Source: an uncultured Collinsella sp.
GTDB lineage: Bacteria > Actinomycetota > Coriobacteriia > Coriobacteriales > Coriobacteriaceae
NCBI GenBank assembly: GCA_958427355.1
Contig: CAUACA010000015.1
Coordinates: forward strand, 1-54,024
Length of the DNA: 54,024 nt
Direction of reading: 5' to 3'
Positions 9,977 to 19,194 of the stretch are shown piece by piece. A model generated the notes under the pieces. That model made no database searches. It saw nothing but the letters and a program-made list of their open reading frames with translations, and had not been told where the DNA came from. Position 1 is the stretch's first letter. Each line of letters begins with the position of its first letter. The translations under genes were made by a program, and so were the position numbers.

Positions 9977-10852
9977 GTGTCGTGGGTTGTCGCAGCATTT
10001 GCGTCAGCATTCTTTGCCGGCATCACATCCATCTTGGCCAAATGCGGCATCAAGCAGACCGACTCCGATGTCGCGACGACCATTCGCACCTGCGTGGTGC
10101 TCGTTTTCGCCTGGGCAATGGCGGGCATTTCTGGATCCATTGGAACCATTGGCAGCATCGAACCCAGATCCTGGCTCTTTCTCGTCCTCTCGGGACTCGC
10201 TACCGGTGCTTCGTGGATCTGTTACTTTAAGGCGTTGAGCATCGGAAATGTCAATAAGGTCGTACCGGTCGACAAGATGAGCACCGTGCTCGCCGCGCTG
10301 GTCGCCATCGCGCTTTTTGACGAGACGAGCAACCTTGCGGTTAAGCTCGTGGGAACCGCTGTCATCACCCTCGGCACGTTTTTAATGATCGAGAAGAAGC
10401 AGTCCGCCGAACCCGAGCAGCAGCAAGACCGAACCTGGCTCGCTTACGCCCTCGGCGCCGCCGTGTTCGCGGCACTCACCTCCGTCCTCGCCAAGATCGG
10501 CATCGAAGGCGTCGAGTCAAACCTGGCCACGGCAATCCGCACCTGCGTGGTACTGGTTATGGCATGGGCAATCGTGGCAGCCAAGGGAAAACTGGAGCAG
10601 GTCGCGCACGTTGACCGGCGCGAACTCACATTTCTCGCAACATCGGGCATCGCGACTGGAGCATCGTGGCTGCTCTATTACTATGCCATCGCTGCAGGCC
10701 AGGTGAGTGTCGTGGTGCAGATCGACAAACTATCGATTGTCGTATCGGTGCTATTTGCGCGCCTGGCATTCAACGAAAAACTCTCCCGCCGCAGCGCCAT
10801 CGGTCTCGTCCTCATCGTACTGGGCACCGCCGCGCTTGCAATTTGGAAGTAG
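9977..10852 (+). CDS. EamA family permease with visible internal duplication
   Basis: A 291-residue protein of ten helices made of two EamA repeats. The repeats are unusually alike: the first contains TSILAKCGI and TIRTCVVLVFAWAM, the second TSVLAKIGI and AIRTCVVLVMAWAI at the matching place, which shows the duplication origin of the family directly. The start is GTG with AAGGAGG about ten bases upstream. The 274 bp before it contain no gene. It converges on the ClC gene. Substrate unknown. Confidence 0.9.
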   Translation: MSWVVAAFASAFFAGITSILAKCGIKQTDSDVATTIRTCVVLVFAWAMAGISGSIGTIGSIEPRSWLFLVLSGLATGASWICYFKALSIGNVNKVVPVDKMSTVLAALVAIALFDETSNLAVKLVGTAVITLGTFLMIEKKQSAEPEQQQDRTWLAYALGAAVFAALTSVLAKIGIEGVESNLATAIRTCVVLVMAWAIVAAKGKLEQVAHVDRRELTFLATSGIATGASWLLYYYAIAAGQVSVVVQIDKLSIVVSVLFARLAFNEKLSRRSAIGLVLIVLGTAALAIWK

Positions 10853-10946
10853 CGCCGATACCGAACGAAATCCAGTCCACCCGCAAATCCGTGACACAGC
10901 GCCCGCACCGGACTTGAGATGTTTGTACTGACCGCGCGCTGCCGCG

Positions 10947-12251
10947 CTACTTGCGCAGCGGCTTGGGCAGTGGAATGCCAGCGGCAATGGCTGCGGCGAT
11001 GATCATGCAGACGATACCCTTGAGTGGGAAACACATAAGCAGCAGGCCCACAACCATGACAGGCTGGCGCATGACGGCGCCCATCGTCGATGCCGTGCAG
11101 ACGGCGACGCAAAAGACCGGATCTGCGCCGGTGAGGATGGCAAGGCCATAGCCCAGGCTTACGCCCGAGAAGATAACGGGGAAGAAGTGGCCGCCGCGCC
11201 AACCAAGGTTGATGAGGGCGGGCGTCAGCATGGCCTTAACAAGACCGGTCGCGATAAGCACGCCGGCGGGAATGGTGAGGTAGGTCTCCATAAGTACATC
11301 GGCCTGGGTCTCGCCGGCAAACATGGTGTAGGGCAGGACCGTGCCGCAGATGGCGAGCGCCAGACCGGCCAGCATGGCCTTGACGACAGGGCGCTCCCCT
11401 ATTGCATGGGACAGTGCCTCGCTTGCGTGCTCGGAGACAAAGTACAGCCAGCCGCAAACGGTGCCAACCAACGCCAGCGGAATGAGCCAGGTAAGTTCCA
11501 GGTTGCCCACCTCGGCGGACTCGAACCTGGGCATGCCCATGCCGCCACCCACAAGCTGGCCAAGCAGCAGGTAGGTACCCAGACCGCCGGCAATCGCAAT
11601 GCCATAGACCACCGTCTTTTGCGCCTTGGGCAACTTGATGGTGATCTCGCCGGACGCGGACTCATCGTCGGCGTCTTCGCCCTGGCCGTCGGCACTACCG
11701 GCAAGCGGTGCCACAAAGCCAAAGACGGGCGCGGTAAAGAGCGCCGTCAGGGCAGCCTGGGTGCCCAGCAGCGTGAGCTCCCTAAACTCGGCGCCAAAGC
11801 GACGCATGCGGTCGCCGACCCAGCTGCACAGACCAGCGATAACGCCGGTCAGGCCGGCCTCCGGTCCAATACTTCCGCCAAACAGCAGCGGCAGCAATGC
11901 CGCGAGCGAAAGCTTGCCCAGGTTGTCGTACGGGTAGCGCCCGTCTTGCTTGACCTTAGCCATCACCTGGTTGAGGTCATCGGTCTTGGTGCCTGTCATC
12001 TTTTCGTACAGACCGATTAACAGGCCGCCCAGCAGGCAGACAAAAAACGGGTACGGCAGAAAGCCGAACGGGCCGCTGGCGAGCTCGGGCGAAGCGACGC
12101 CCAGCGCGTGCGGAATCTCTGTCCATAGATAGTCGATACCGTGCTCCATCGCAAAAAAGAACAGCCAGACTGCGGCACCCGCGAGTGCGCCGGTCACGGC
12201 AACGCTGACCAAAAACAGCGCTCGGTTCGTGGGTTTAGCAAGCTTATCCAT
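10947..12251 (-). CDS. ClC family chloride channel/antiporter-like protein
   Basis: A 434-residue membrane protein with ten or more helices. The GSIGPEAGLTG segment corresponds to the ClC ion-path motif GxEGP in a variant order, and GWRGGHFFPVIFSG to the later GxFxP motif. ClC proteins form chloride channels or Cl-/H+ or F- antiporters. A linker near residues 185-210, rich in Asp, Glu and Ser, divides the halves. The departures from the canonical motifs suggest a divergent subfamily, so ion selectivity is open. Confidence 0.82.
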   Translation of the reverse strand: MDKLAKPTNRALFLVSVAVTGALAGAAVWLFFFAMEHGIDYLWTEIPHALGVASPELASGPFGFLPYPFFVCLLGGLLIGLYEKMTGTKTDDLNQVMAKVKQDGRYPYDNLGKLSLAALLPLLFGGSIGPEAGLTGVIAGLCSWVGDRMRRFGAEFRELTLLGTQAALTALFTAPVFGFVAPLAGSADGQGEDADDESASGEITIKLPKAQKTVVYGIAIAGGLGTYLLLGQLVGGGMGMPRFESAEVGNLELTWLIPLALVGTVCGWLYFVSEHASEALSHAIGERPVVKAMLAGLALAICGTVLPYTMFAGETQADVLMETYLTIPAGVLIATGLVKAMLTPALINLGWRGGHFFPVIFSGVSLGYGLAILTGADPVFCVAVCTASTMGAVMRQPVMVVGLLLMCFPLKGIVCMIIAAAIAAGIPLPKPLRK

Positions 12252-12376
12252 CGGGTCCTCCCGCGGTCAAAGTCGACATAGATACGTTTTATTGTAGAGC
12301 GAGTGTAGCCCAGTCAAGCCAACCGTCTGCGCTGCAAACGGAGCCACCGGGGACCACGGCGGGACAGGTTCAAGGC

Positions 12377-12910
12377 TTATCCGTTGATAATTGATGCGAT
12401 TTCGCACAGATCCTCGGCAAAGTAAATGCCTTGCTGGCGTTGCGGGCTCGATAAACCCTTATCAATCATGTGCCCGAGCAGCGCCTTAAGATCGTTGTAG
12501 TAACCCCCGAGGTTGTACAAGATGCACGGCGCATCCAAATGCCCCAACGATACCGCGGACATAACCTCGGCAATCTCCTCGAGCGTGCCCGTCCCACCAG
12601 GAAAGGCGATGAACGCATCACCGAGCTCGATCATCTTGGCTTTACGCTCGGCCATATCGCTCGTCACGATGAGGTCGTCGATACCGTCATGTTGAAACTC
12701 GGCCTCGATAAAAAAGCTCGGCTCCACACCCGTCACATGTCCGCCGGCATCGAGCACGCTATCGGCGAGCGCACCCATCAGGCCCGACTTGGACCCGCCG
12801 TACACGAGCGCGTGTCCGTTGGCGCCAATCCAGTTGCCCAGCTCCTGCACCGCGGGCAGAAACGCCGGGTCATTGCCAGCACTGGCACCCAGATACACGG
12901 TGATATTCAT
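12377..12910 (-). CDS. LOG/TIGR00730 family Rossmann-fold protein
   Basis: A 177-residue member of the LOG family, named for plant cytokinin riboside 5'-monophosphate phosphoribohydrolases. The defining motif appears as FPGGTGTLEE, with the partner Arg/Lys in MAERKAKMIE. Many bacterial members cleave nucleoside monophosphates to base and ribose phosphate. The ATG at 12910 follows AGGGGG at good spacing and is preferred over one five codons upstream. Physiological role unknown. Confidence 0.9.
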   Translation of the reverse strand: MNITVYLGASAGNDPAFLPAVQELGNWIGANGHALVYGGSKSGLMGALADSVLDAGGHVTGVEPSFFIEAEFQHDGIDDLIVTSDMAERKAKMIELGDAFIAFPGGTGTLEEIAEVMSAVSLGHLDAPCILYNLGGYYNDLKALLGHMIDKGLSSPQRQQGIYFAEDLCEIASIING

Positions 12911-12945
12911 ATTCAGCCCCCTCATTGTGACGCGCGGCGCCCGCT

Positions 12946-13371
12946 CTAGCGTTGGCGTCGGCGATATTCGCGCACACGGCGCGACAGGTCGGCGAGCTCG
13001 TCACGATCAAGCTCTTCCAAATGCTCAAGATCGTCCATAAAGCGCGCCATGGTGTCCTTTTGGCGCAGCTTAATGAGTGTATTGCAGTAGTTCACCGCCA
13101 CACCCGTGAGCATGGCGATGTAGAAGATGCTGATAACGCTCAGGACAACGGTAATCGCGCGGGCGACCGGCGTTCCGGCCGGGATATCGCCAAAGCCGAT
13201 GGTCGAGACCGTCTCAAAGCTAAACCAGAGACCATCGCCAAACGTGAGGGTCGTGGGCTCGGACAGCCAGACAGCCGTCGAGCACAGCAGATAGAAGATA
13301 AGAAACAGGCCCGTGATGCGCGCAAAGCCAGCCTGGCGCAACACGTCGGCAAGCGTCCTCAACTTGTTCAT
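12946..13371 (-). CDS. Two-helix potassium channel
   Basis: A 142-residue ion channel subunit with one helix, a pore loop containing the K+ selectivity filter TIGFGD, a second helix and a basic/acidic cytoplasmic tail. This is the minimal KcsA-like design; four subunits would form a pore. No RCK regulatory domain follows. AAAAGGGG precedes the ATG at 13371; an in-frame ATG at 13431 has no such site and would add an unrelated stretch. Confidence 0.88.
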   Translation of the reverse strand: MNKLRTLADVLRQAGFARITGLFLIFYLLCSTAVWLSEPTTLTFGDGLWFSFETVSTIGFGDIPAGTPVARAITVVLSVISIFYIAMLTGVAVNYCNTLIKLRQKDTMARFMDDLEHLEELDRDELADLSRRVREYRRRQR

Positions 13372-13569
13372 CGCGACCCCTTTTCTCAGATGCCCAATCA
13401 CATTCGCTCGGTATTGTCCCACATCCGGCACTTGAGGACGTTCCTTTTGTGCCGGCAGAAAAGGACTGTCCCCAACTGCCGGACGGGACCGTTTAGCGGT
13501 GCTGCTGCCGACTGGGCAGGCTGAGCTGGTATCCTTGTGCGGTAATGTCTCGATTCGTTAGGATTGCAT

Positions 13570-16374
13570 GTGAGAGCTTCCGCTGTCCTTCGTTCAGTTA
13601 TATATCGCACCCTGGCCGTCGCGCTTGCCGCGCTCGCCGTACTGAGCACCATCATGCCCGCCCCCGCCTTTGCCGCCGGCTCCGATCAACAGGTCAAAAC
13701 GGTCCGCGTTGGTTGGCTCGTCAGCAACGAGGGCTTCCAGGACGGCGCCCCCGGCGAGCGCCTCTCGGGATGGGGTTACGAGTACCTCCAGACCCTGTCG
13801 TACTATACGCCCGGCTGGCAGTACGAATACGTCTCCGGCACCTTCACCGAACTTATGGACATGCTCGAGGCGGGCGAAATCGACCTCATGCCCAACATCT
13901 CCTACTCCGAGGAACGCGCCCAAAAGCTGCTCTTTTCCTCGAACCCCGAGGGCACCGAGCGCTACTACATCTATGCCAGGCCCGATCGCGACGATCTAGC
14001 CAAGGGTGACCCCCAAGCGCTCCAAGGCCTTACCATCGGCTGCAACCCCGGCGTTATGCAAACCTTCGTTGGCCAGCAGTGGCTCGCCAACGAAGGAATC
14101 ACCTGCACATACAGGGAGTATGACGGAGGATCCGATCTCTTTGACGCGCTCGCAAACGACGAAGTCGATGCCGTCATCATGAACGACACGACCTCGTCGC
14201 CCAGCGCCTCCCCCATGTTCTACATTGGTTCGAGCGACTACTATTTTGCCGTCCCCAAAAGCCGCCCCGACCTGATGGACGACATCAATGCCGCCATGTC
14301 GGCAATCGCCCGCGTCAACCCACGCTATATCGACGAAGTCAAATCTAACTACTCGGCCCAAAACAGCGGTTCATCATCGCTCAACGGCCCCGAACGTTCC
14401 TGGCTCAAAGCAAATGACAACACCATCACGCTCGGCTACATTACGGGCAAACTCCCCTACTGTAACGAAGACGAAGACGGCAAAATGGAAGGCTCGCTCG
14501 CATCGCTTGCGACGACGCTGCACGATAAATTTGGCATTACGGTCAAAGCCGTCGCCTTTGATAGCTACAAGATGATGTCAAAGGCCCTGTCAAAGGGAAG
14601 CATAGACGTTGCGCTGCCGGTATACCGAGATTACTGGTTTGCCGAGCAAACAGGCGTTGCGCAGTCGGTATCGCTGGGGACCATATCTCTCACCGCCATC
14701 CACACCGGCAGCGACCTGAACAAAGACCTTCAGAACATCGCCTGTACCAAATCATCGTTTGTCAACAAAAATGCACTTGAAAGTCTGTTCCCCACAGCGA
14801 CCGTAACCGAATACCAATCCGACGATGAAGCGTTCGACGCCCTCAGGAAGGGAACGGCGCACTGCATCGTCGCTCCCAGTTCACGCGTAAAGACCATCGG
14901 TGACCGTTACGATCTCGAGGACTGTGAGACGACCGAGCTCCCTGACACCTGTGAGCTCTCGTGCTGGATTTCGCGCGGAAAACCCGAGCTGTTGGGAATC
15001 ATCAACAAGGGCATCATCAATGCCGGAGAATCGCTCTCCGCAAGCAATTTCTCCCCCACGTCGTACACGGCCCAGGAATCCGACACGCTTCGATTCCTTT
15101 TTCGCAACCGCGCCGCTATTGCCGCCACCCTCATCGGTATGTTGTCGGTCGGCATCGTCCTGCTCATCTGGGCGCTCGTGCGCGCTCGAACCGAGCGCAA
15201 AAAAGCCGATGCCGCCAACGCCGCTAAGACGGCATTCCTCACGCGCATGAGCCACGACATCCGTACGCCACTCAACGGCATCCTGGGTCTTATCGAAATT
15301 GAGGAATTGAAAGACGGCGACATGCAGGCCGCCCGCGAAAGCCGCGCCAAGGCGCGTGTTGCCGCCAATCACCTACTCTCGCTGATCAACGACATCCTCG
15401 AGATGGGCAAAATCGAAGACCGCAAGCTAACTCTGGAACATGCGCCTTTTAACCTCAAAGAGCTCTGTGACGATACGCTGGTGCTGTGCAAGCTCCGCGC
15501 ATCCGATAACGGCATCACAATGCAGGACAATAGTCTGCCGTACGCCACGGGGCCATGCATGATCGGCAGTCCCACCCATATCCGACAGATCATAATCAAC
15601 CTGTTAGACAACAGCATTAAGTACAACAAGCGCGGCGGCTCCGTCACCTTTAGTTCAAAGACCAAGCCACTCGATGATGGGCGCGCGCTCTTTTGCTTTA
15701 GCGTTTCGGATACCGGCATTGGCATGGCTCCCGAGTTTTTAAAGCATATCTATGAACCGTTTGCCCAAGAAGGTGACGATGCGCGCAGCAAGTTCCAAGG
15801 AACCGGCATGGGCATGCCAATCGTCAAGTCGCTTATTGAACTGATGGGCGGTACGATTGAGATTTCGAGTGAGGTTGGCGTGGGGAGTACGTTCAACGTC
15901 CAGATTCCGCTCGATATCGACAAGAACCCTCAGGCGCGGGCAGATACGGTCGAGGGGGTGCTCGACTGCTCGCTCGCCGACATGAACGTGTTGCTCGCCG
16001 AAGACAACGAATTGAATGCCGAGATTGCCCAGACGCTGCTAGAATCCGAGGGCGTCGTGGTCACCCGCGCCGCCAATGGCAACGAAGTCGTCGATCTGTA
16101 CCTGTCACATCCCGCCGGCAGCTTCGATGCGATTCTGATGGACATCATGATGCCGGGCATGGACGGCTATGAGGCAACCCGCGCGATTCGTCTGAGCGAG
16201 AAGGTCGATGCAGCCGATATCCCCATCATCGCGCTCACCGCCAACGCCTTTGCCGAGGACGCCAAGGCGGCACACGATGCCGGCATGAACGCCCATCTGT
16301 CCAAACCGCTCGACTTTAACAAGCTCAAAAACATACTCGCCCGCATCAAGAAAAACGGATCCGTTTCGCTATAG
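13570..16374 (+). CDS. Hybrid sensor histidine kinase with two extracellular SBP domains and a receiver
   Basis: A 934-residue one-piece signalling protein. A signal peptide (AFA cleavage near residue 36) is followed by two tandem solute-binding family 3 type domains (about 45-260 and 280-500), a transmembrane helix near 515-540, a HisKA domain with the H-box SHDIRTPLNG, a HATPase domain (N-box LLDNSIKYN, G boxes DTGIG and GTGMGM), and a C-terminal receiver with phospho-acceptor Asp in MDIMMPGMDG. No HPt domain is present, so phosphate must pass to a protein elsewhere. The periplasmic-binding-like domains suggest amino acids or similar solutes as input. GTG at 13570 with AGGA upstream is preferred to TTG at 13564. 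No response regulator gene is adjacent. Confidence 0.93.
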   Translation: MRASAVLRSVIYRTLAVALAALAVLSTIMPAPAFAAGSDQQVKTVRVGWLVSNEGFQDGAPGERLSGWGYEYLQTLSYYTPGWQYEYVSGTFTELMDMLEAGEIDLMPNISYSEERAQKLLFSSNPEGTERYYIYARPDRDDLAKGDPQALQGLTIGCNPGVMQTFVGQQWLANEGITCTYREYDGGSDLFDALANDEVDAVIMNDTTSSPSASPMFYIGSSDYYFAVPKSRPDLMDDINAAMSAIARVNPRYIDEVKSNYSAQNSGSSSLNGPERSWLKANDNTITLGYITGKLPYCNEDEDGKMEGSLASLATTLHDKFGITVKAVAFDSYKMMSKALSKGSIDVALPVYRDYWFAEQTGVAQSVSLGTISLTAIHTGSDLNKDLQNIACTKSSFVNKNALESLFPTATVTEYQSDDEAFDALRKGTAHCIVAPSSRVKTIGDRYDLEDCETTELPDTCELSCWISRGKPELLGIINKGIINAGESLSASNFSPTSYTAQESDTLRFLFRNRAAIAATLIGMLSVGIVLLIWALVRARTERKKADAANAAKTAFLTRMSHDIRTPLNGILGLIEIEELKDGDMQAARESRAKARVAANHLLSLINDILEMGKIEDRKLTLEHAPFNLKELCDDTLVLCKLRASDNGITMQDNSLPYATGPCMIGSPTHIRQIIINLLDNSIKYNKRGGSVTFSSKTKPLDDGRALFCFSVSDTGIGMAPEFLKHIYEPFAQEGDDARSKFQGTGMGMPIVKSLIELMGGTIEISSEVGVGSTFNVQIPLDIDKNPQARADTVEGVLDCSLADMNVLLAEDNELNAEIAQTLLESEGVVVTRAANGNEVVDLYLSHPAGSFDAILMDIMMPGMDGYEATRAIRLSEKVDAADIPIIALTANAFAEDAKAAHDAGMNAHLSKPLDFNKLKNILARIKKNGSVSL

Positions 16375-16416
16375 TTTGTGCTCAACCACCACGCACGACC
16401 AGAAAGGAAACCAACG

Positions 16417-16896
16417 ATGTTTAGGCCCTTACGTCGAAAGAAACGCGCCATCACCGACGAGGAAGCGCGCAAACTGCTCGCTACCTGCAAGCGCGGCGTC
16501 TTTGCCGTCAACGGCGACGATGGCTACCCGTACGCCATCCCCGTCAACTACTTCTTTGACGCCGAGCGCGACAAGATTTATTTCCATGGCGCCAAGGCTG
16601 GCCACAAGGTCGACGCACTCAAGCGCGATGACAAGGTCTGCTTTACCGTTTACGGCAACGAGTGGTACCAGGACGGTGACTGGGCTCCCTACGTTATGAG
16701 TACCGTGGTCTTTGGCCGCTGTCGCCTGGCGAATGACACCCCCGCTTTTATCGAAGATAAAGTTCGCCAGCTCGCGCTTAAGTACTACCCTTCTGCCGAA
16801 GAAGTCGAAGAGGAAATCGCCAAGGACATCAAGGGCGTCCAGCTCTACGAGATTACGATTGAGCATCTCTGCGGTAAGCAGATTCAAGAAAAGTAA
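16417..16896 (+). CDS. Pyridoxamine 5'-phosphate oxidase family flavoprotein (NimA-like)
   Basis: A 159-residue split-barrel protein related to FMN-binding PPOX-type proteins and nitroimidazole reductase NimA. The N-terminal region ITDEEARKLLATCKRGVFAVNGDDGYPYAIPVNY and IYFHGAKAGHKVDALK are typical of that group. Members bind FMN and reduce small molecules or act as general flavin proteins; the substrate is unknown. AGAAAGGA precedes the ATG. It lies 42 bp after the hybrid kinase and could be cotranscribed with it. Confidence 0.88.
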   Translation: MFRPLRRKKRAITDEEARKLLATCKRGVFAVNGDDGYPYAIPVNYFFDAERDKIYFHGAKAGHKVDALKRDDKVCFTVYGNEWYQDGDWAPYVMSTVVFGRCRLANDTPAFIEDKVRQLALKYYPSAEEVEEEIAKDIKGVQLYEITIEHLCGKQIQEK

Positions 16897-16938
16897 GCCC
16901 CTCAGCAGGTCTGCGCCCAATGGTTACAGACGCATTAC

Positions 16939-16980
16939 CATGCGGGGCCTTCTAGCCGACCTGGCAGAAGGCCCCGCATG
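16939..16980. terminator. Strong hairpin between convergent genes
   Basis: A perfect 15-bp stem (CATGCGGGGCCTTCT at 16939-16953 with its complement at 16966-16980) and 12-nt loop lies between the PPOX gene and the MalY-type gene. There is no clear T-run on either side, so it may end transcription inefficiently or protect 3' ends. Confidence 0.65.
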
Positions 16981-16990
16981 CAGCGCACAC

Positions 16991-18205
16991 TTACCGTGCA
17001 TTAAAAACGTAGCGGTCCAGACGGTCGCACGCCTCCCTTACGCGCGAAAGCGGTAGCGCCAGATTCACGCGAATGTGGCAGGTTCCGTGGAACGGGCGGC
17101 CGTCCTGATACCCGACGCCCACGCGCGCCCCCTCGTCGAGCAACCACTGAATATCGCGGCCATGCTCGCGGCACCACTCGGTGCAGTCCAGAAACACCAT
17201 GTACGTGCCCTGCGGACGTGAATAGGACACGCCCCCAAAATGCACGTCCACGTAATTGCAGAAGTACTCGATATTACCGGCAAGCACCTGGTTGAGCTCG
17301 TCCACCCACTCGTAGCCTTGCGGCTGGTAGGCACCGATAAGCGCATGCATGGAGAGGACATTCATCTCGTTGTAGTGAGTCTTGTCGGACACGGCGCACA
17401 TGCGGTCACGCAGCGTCTCGTTGTAGACAATGTGGTAGCTGCCGACCAGGCCCGCCAGGTTGAACGTCTTGCTGGGCGCGTAGAGGGCAACCGTACGCAT
17501 GCGGGCATCCTCGCTCACCGACTGCGTCGGGATATGCTTGTGCCCCGGCAGGATGATATCGGACCAAATCTCGTCCGAGATCACCACGCAATCGTGCTGG
17601 CGATAGATGTCCATGGCGCGCTCGATCTCGTCGCGCTCCCATACGCGGCCGCAGGGATTGTGCGGCGAGCAGAACACCGCGGCATGGATGTGGTTTTGGG
17701 CGAGCTTGTGCTCCATGTCCTCAAAGTCCATGCGCCACACACCCTGGTCGTCGAGTTTAAGCGGGCTGTGGACAATGCGATAGCCCGCGGCTTCGATAGA
17801 CTTGGTAAAACCAATGTAGGTAGGGCTGTGGACCAGTACCGCATCGCCTGGCTGGACATACGCGCGCAGCGTCGACACGACACCGCCCAGCACGCCGTTT
17901 TCGTAGCCGATATGTTCAGGGCGCAGACCCTCGACGCCATTGCGGCGGCTCTGCCATTCGATGATGCGGTCGAAGTACTCGGGACGCTGATTGAAATAGC
18001 CAAACATGGGGTGCTGGGCACGCTGAATGATGTGTTCCTGGACCGTGGGCACCGTGGCAAAATTCATGTCGGCCACCCACATGGGAATGCGGTCGAAGCC
18101 CTCGTCGGGTGCGTTCGGAGCCATACCGGGGATCTCACCCCAGGAGTCAACGGCTATGGAGTCCATACCGTGGCGGTCGATAAGCGAGCTAAAGTCGTAT
18201 TTCAT
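16991..18205 (-). CDS. MalY/PatB family PLP-dependent aminotransferase / C-S lyase
   Basis: A 404-residue fold-type I PLP enzyme of the MalY/PatB class, which includes cystathionine beta-lyases. The PLP lysine is K246 in APSKTFN; the FCSPHNPCGR segment and the cofactor-contacting DEIWSDI are present. The N-terminal WGEIPG and PMWVADMNF motifs are characteristic of the group. It probably cleaves C-S bonds of cystathionine or cysteine conjugates, giving pyruvate, ammonia and a thiol. MalY in E. coli also represses a regulator, which cannot be judged here. Transcribed alone. Confidence 0.93.
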   Translation of the reverse strand: MKYDFSSLIDRHGMDSIAVDSWGEIPGMAPNAPDEGFDRIPMWVADMNFATVPTVQEHIIQRAQHPMFGYFNQRPEYFDRIIEWQSRRNGVEGLRPEHIGYENGVLGGVVSTLRAYVQPGDAVLVHSPTYIGFTKSIEAAGYRIVHSPLKLDDQGVWRMDFEDMEHKLAQNHIHAAVFCSPHNPCGRVWERDEIERAMDIYRQHDCVVISDEIWSDIILPGHKHIPTQSVSEDARMRTVALYAPSKTFNLAGLVGSYHIVYNETLRDRMCAVSDKTHYNEMNVLSMHALIGAYQPQGYEWVDELNQVLAGNIEYFCNYVDVHFGGVSYSRPQGTYMVFLDCTEWCREHGRDIQWLLDEGARVGVGYQDGRPFHGTCHIRVNLALPLSRVREACDRLDRYVFNAR

Positions 18206-18315
18206 GCTGAGCCCCGTGCAAAGTGATTGTTTTGGTAGGCGTTATTGTCCACCAGCACGGGCGATTTTGGCGCGGGGTTTGGCGCTTAATTTGACGGGTG
18301 CGGACGAATGGCTGG

Positions 18316-19053
18316 TTAGTCTTGCGCGTCGTTGATGGCAACTACGGCTAGCTGGGTTTCATCGACCGTAAACGATATGTCGAGCCCGGCGAAGGCCAGG
18401 TGATAGACGCGGTTTGGCTCGTGTTTGCTGCCCGCGCGGCGCGGATCTTGGCGAAGGACCTCGACCAAGCCGGGGAGCTTTGCGGGCGGGACCATATCCT
18501 GCAGCGCTTGCGGGAACTCGACGTCGAGCTCTTGCCACGGAGCATCCTCAATCCAGCCGTCGGTCGCATCCGGGTGGCAATCCGCAAACGGAATGTAGGG
18601 CTTAATGTCGTAGATGGGCGTGCCGTCGCGCAGGTCGGCCCCCAACACATGGATGATGGGGCCATTGTCGGTGAGCTCGACGCGATCGAGCTTGACGCAG
18701 GTAAGCCCAATGGGATTAGGGCGAAACGGACTACGCGTGGCAAACACGCCCACATGTGCGGCTCCGCCCAGACGCGGCGGGCGCACGGTCTTCGACCACT
18801 TGACGTTGGTGCCGGACCTGTCCTGCGACTTGGCATCGGTAGCTATATCCTTAGCCGTGCCGCCGGGCGTTCCGTTTTCGAAGCGCCACAGCAGCCACAG
18901 GTGAGAGAAGGAGTCCAGGCCCTCAACTGCTGCATTGGAGGCAAATTCCGGCTCAAAAACGATGCGTCCCTGCAGATGGGGCGCCAAAAAGCTGTTGCGT
19001 GGAATGCCAAACTTCTGCGGCAGATCGGTATGTATGTGTGCAATAGGTTCCAT
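18316..19053 (-). CDS. trmO: tRNA N6-threonylcarbamoyladenosine methyltransferase TrmO (TsaA/YaeB)
   Basis: A 245-residue TrmO-type protein, which methylates t6A37 of certain tRNAs using S-adenosylmethionine. The core reads SHLWLLWRF, then RPPRLGG..VGVFATRSPFRPNPIGL, the family hallmark, and later LRDGTPIYDIKPYIPFAD. A C-terminal domain as in the E. coli protein follows. An open frame runs to 19248, but family members begin near IAHIHTD; ATG at 19053 or 19062 are the realistic starts and neither has a good ribosome site. It is divergent from the HTH/TipAS gene. Confidence 0.93.
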   Translation of the reverse strand: MEPIAHIHTDLPQKFGIPRNSFLAPHLQGRIVFEPEFASNAAVEGLDSFSHLWLLWRFENGTPGGTAKDIATDAKSQDRSGTNVKWSKTVRPPRLGGAAHVGVFATRSPFRPNPIGLTCVKLDRVELTDNGPIIHVLGADLRDGTPIYDIKPYIPFADCHPDATDGWIEDAPWQELDVEFPQALQDMVPPAKLPGLVEVLRQDPRRAGSKHEPNRVYHLAFAGLDISFTVDETQLAVVAINDAQD

Positions 19054-19194
19054 GCCGGTCATTGTACGACATGGAGGTGTGGGGCGTTGCGCGCAATTCT
19101 TCGCCGCGGTCCCCCGTCGTGCAACCAACGGTTGCTTGGAAGGGCACCTGCCGCCGCGTATGCTTAAGCCATCAACCAGCAGAAAGGAGCCGCT

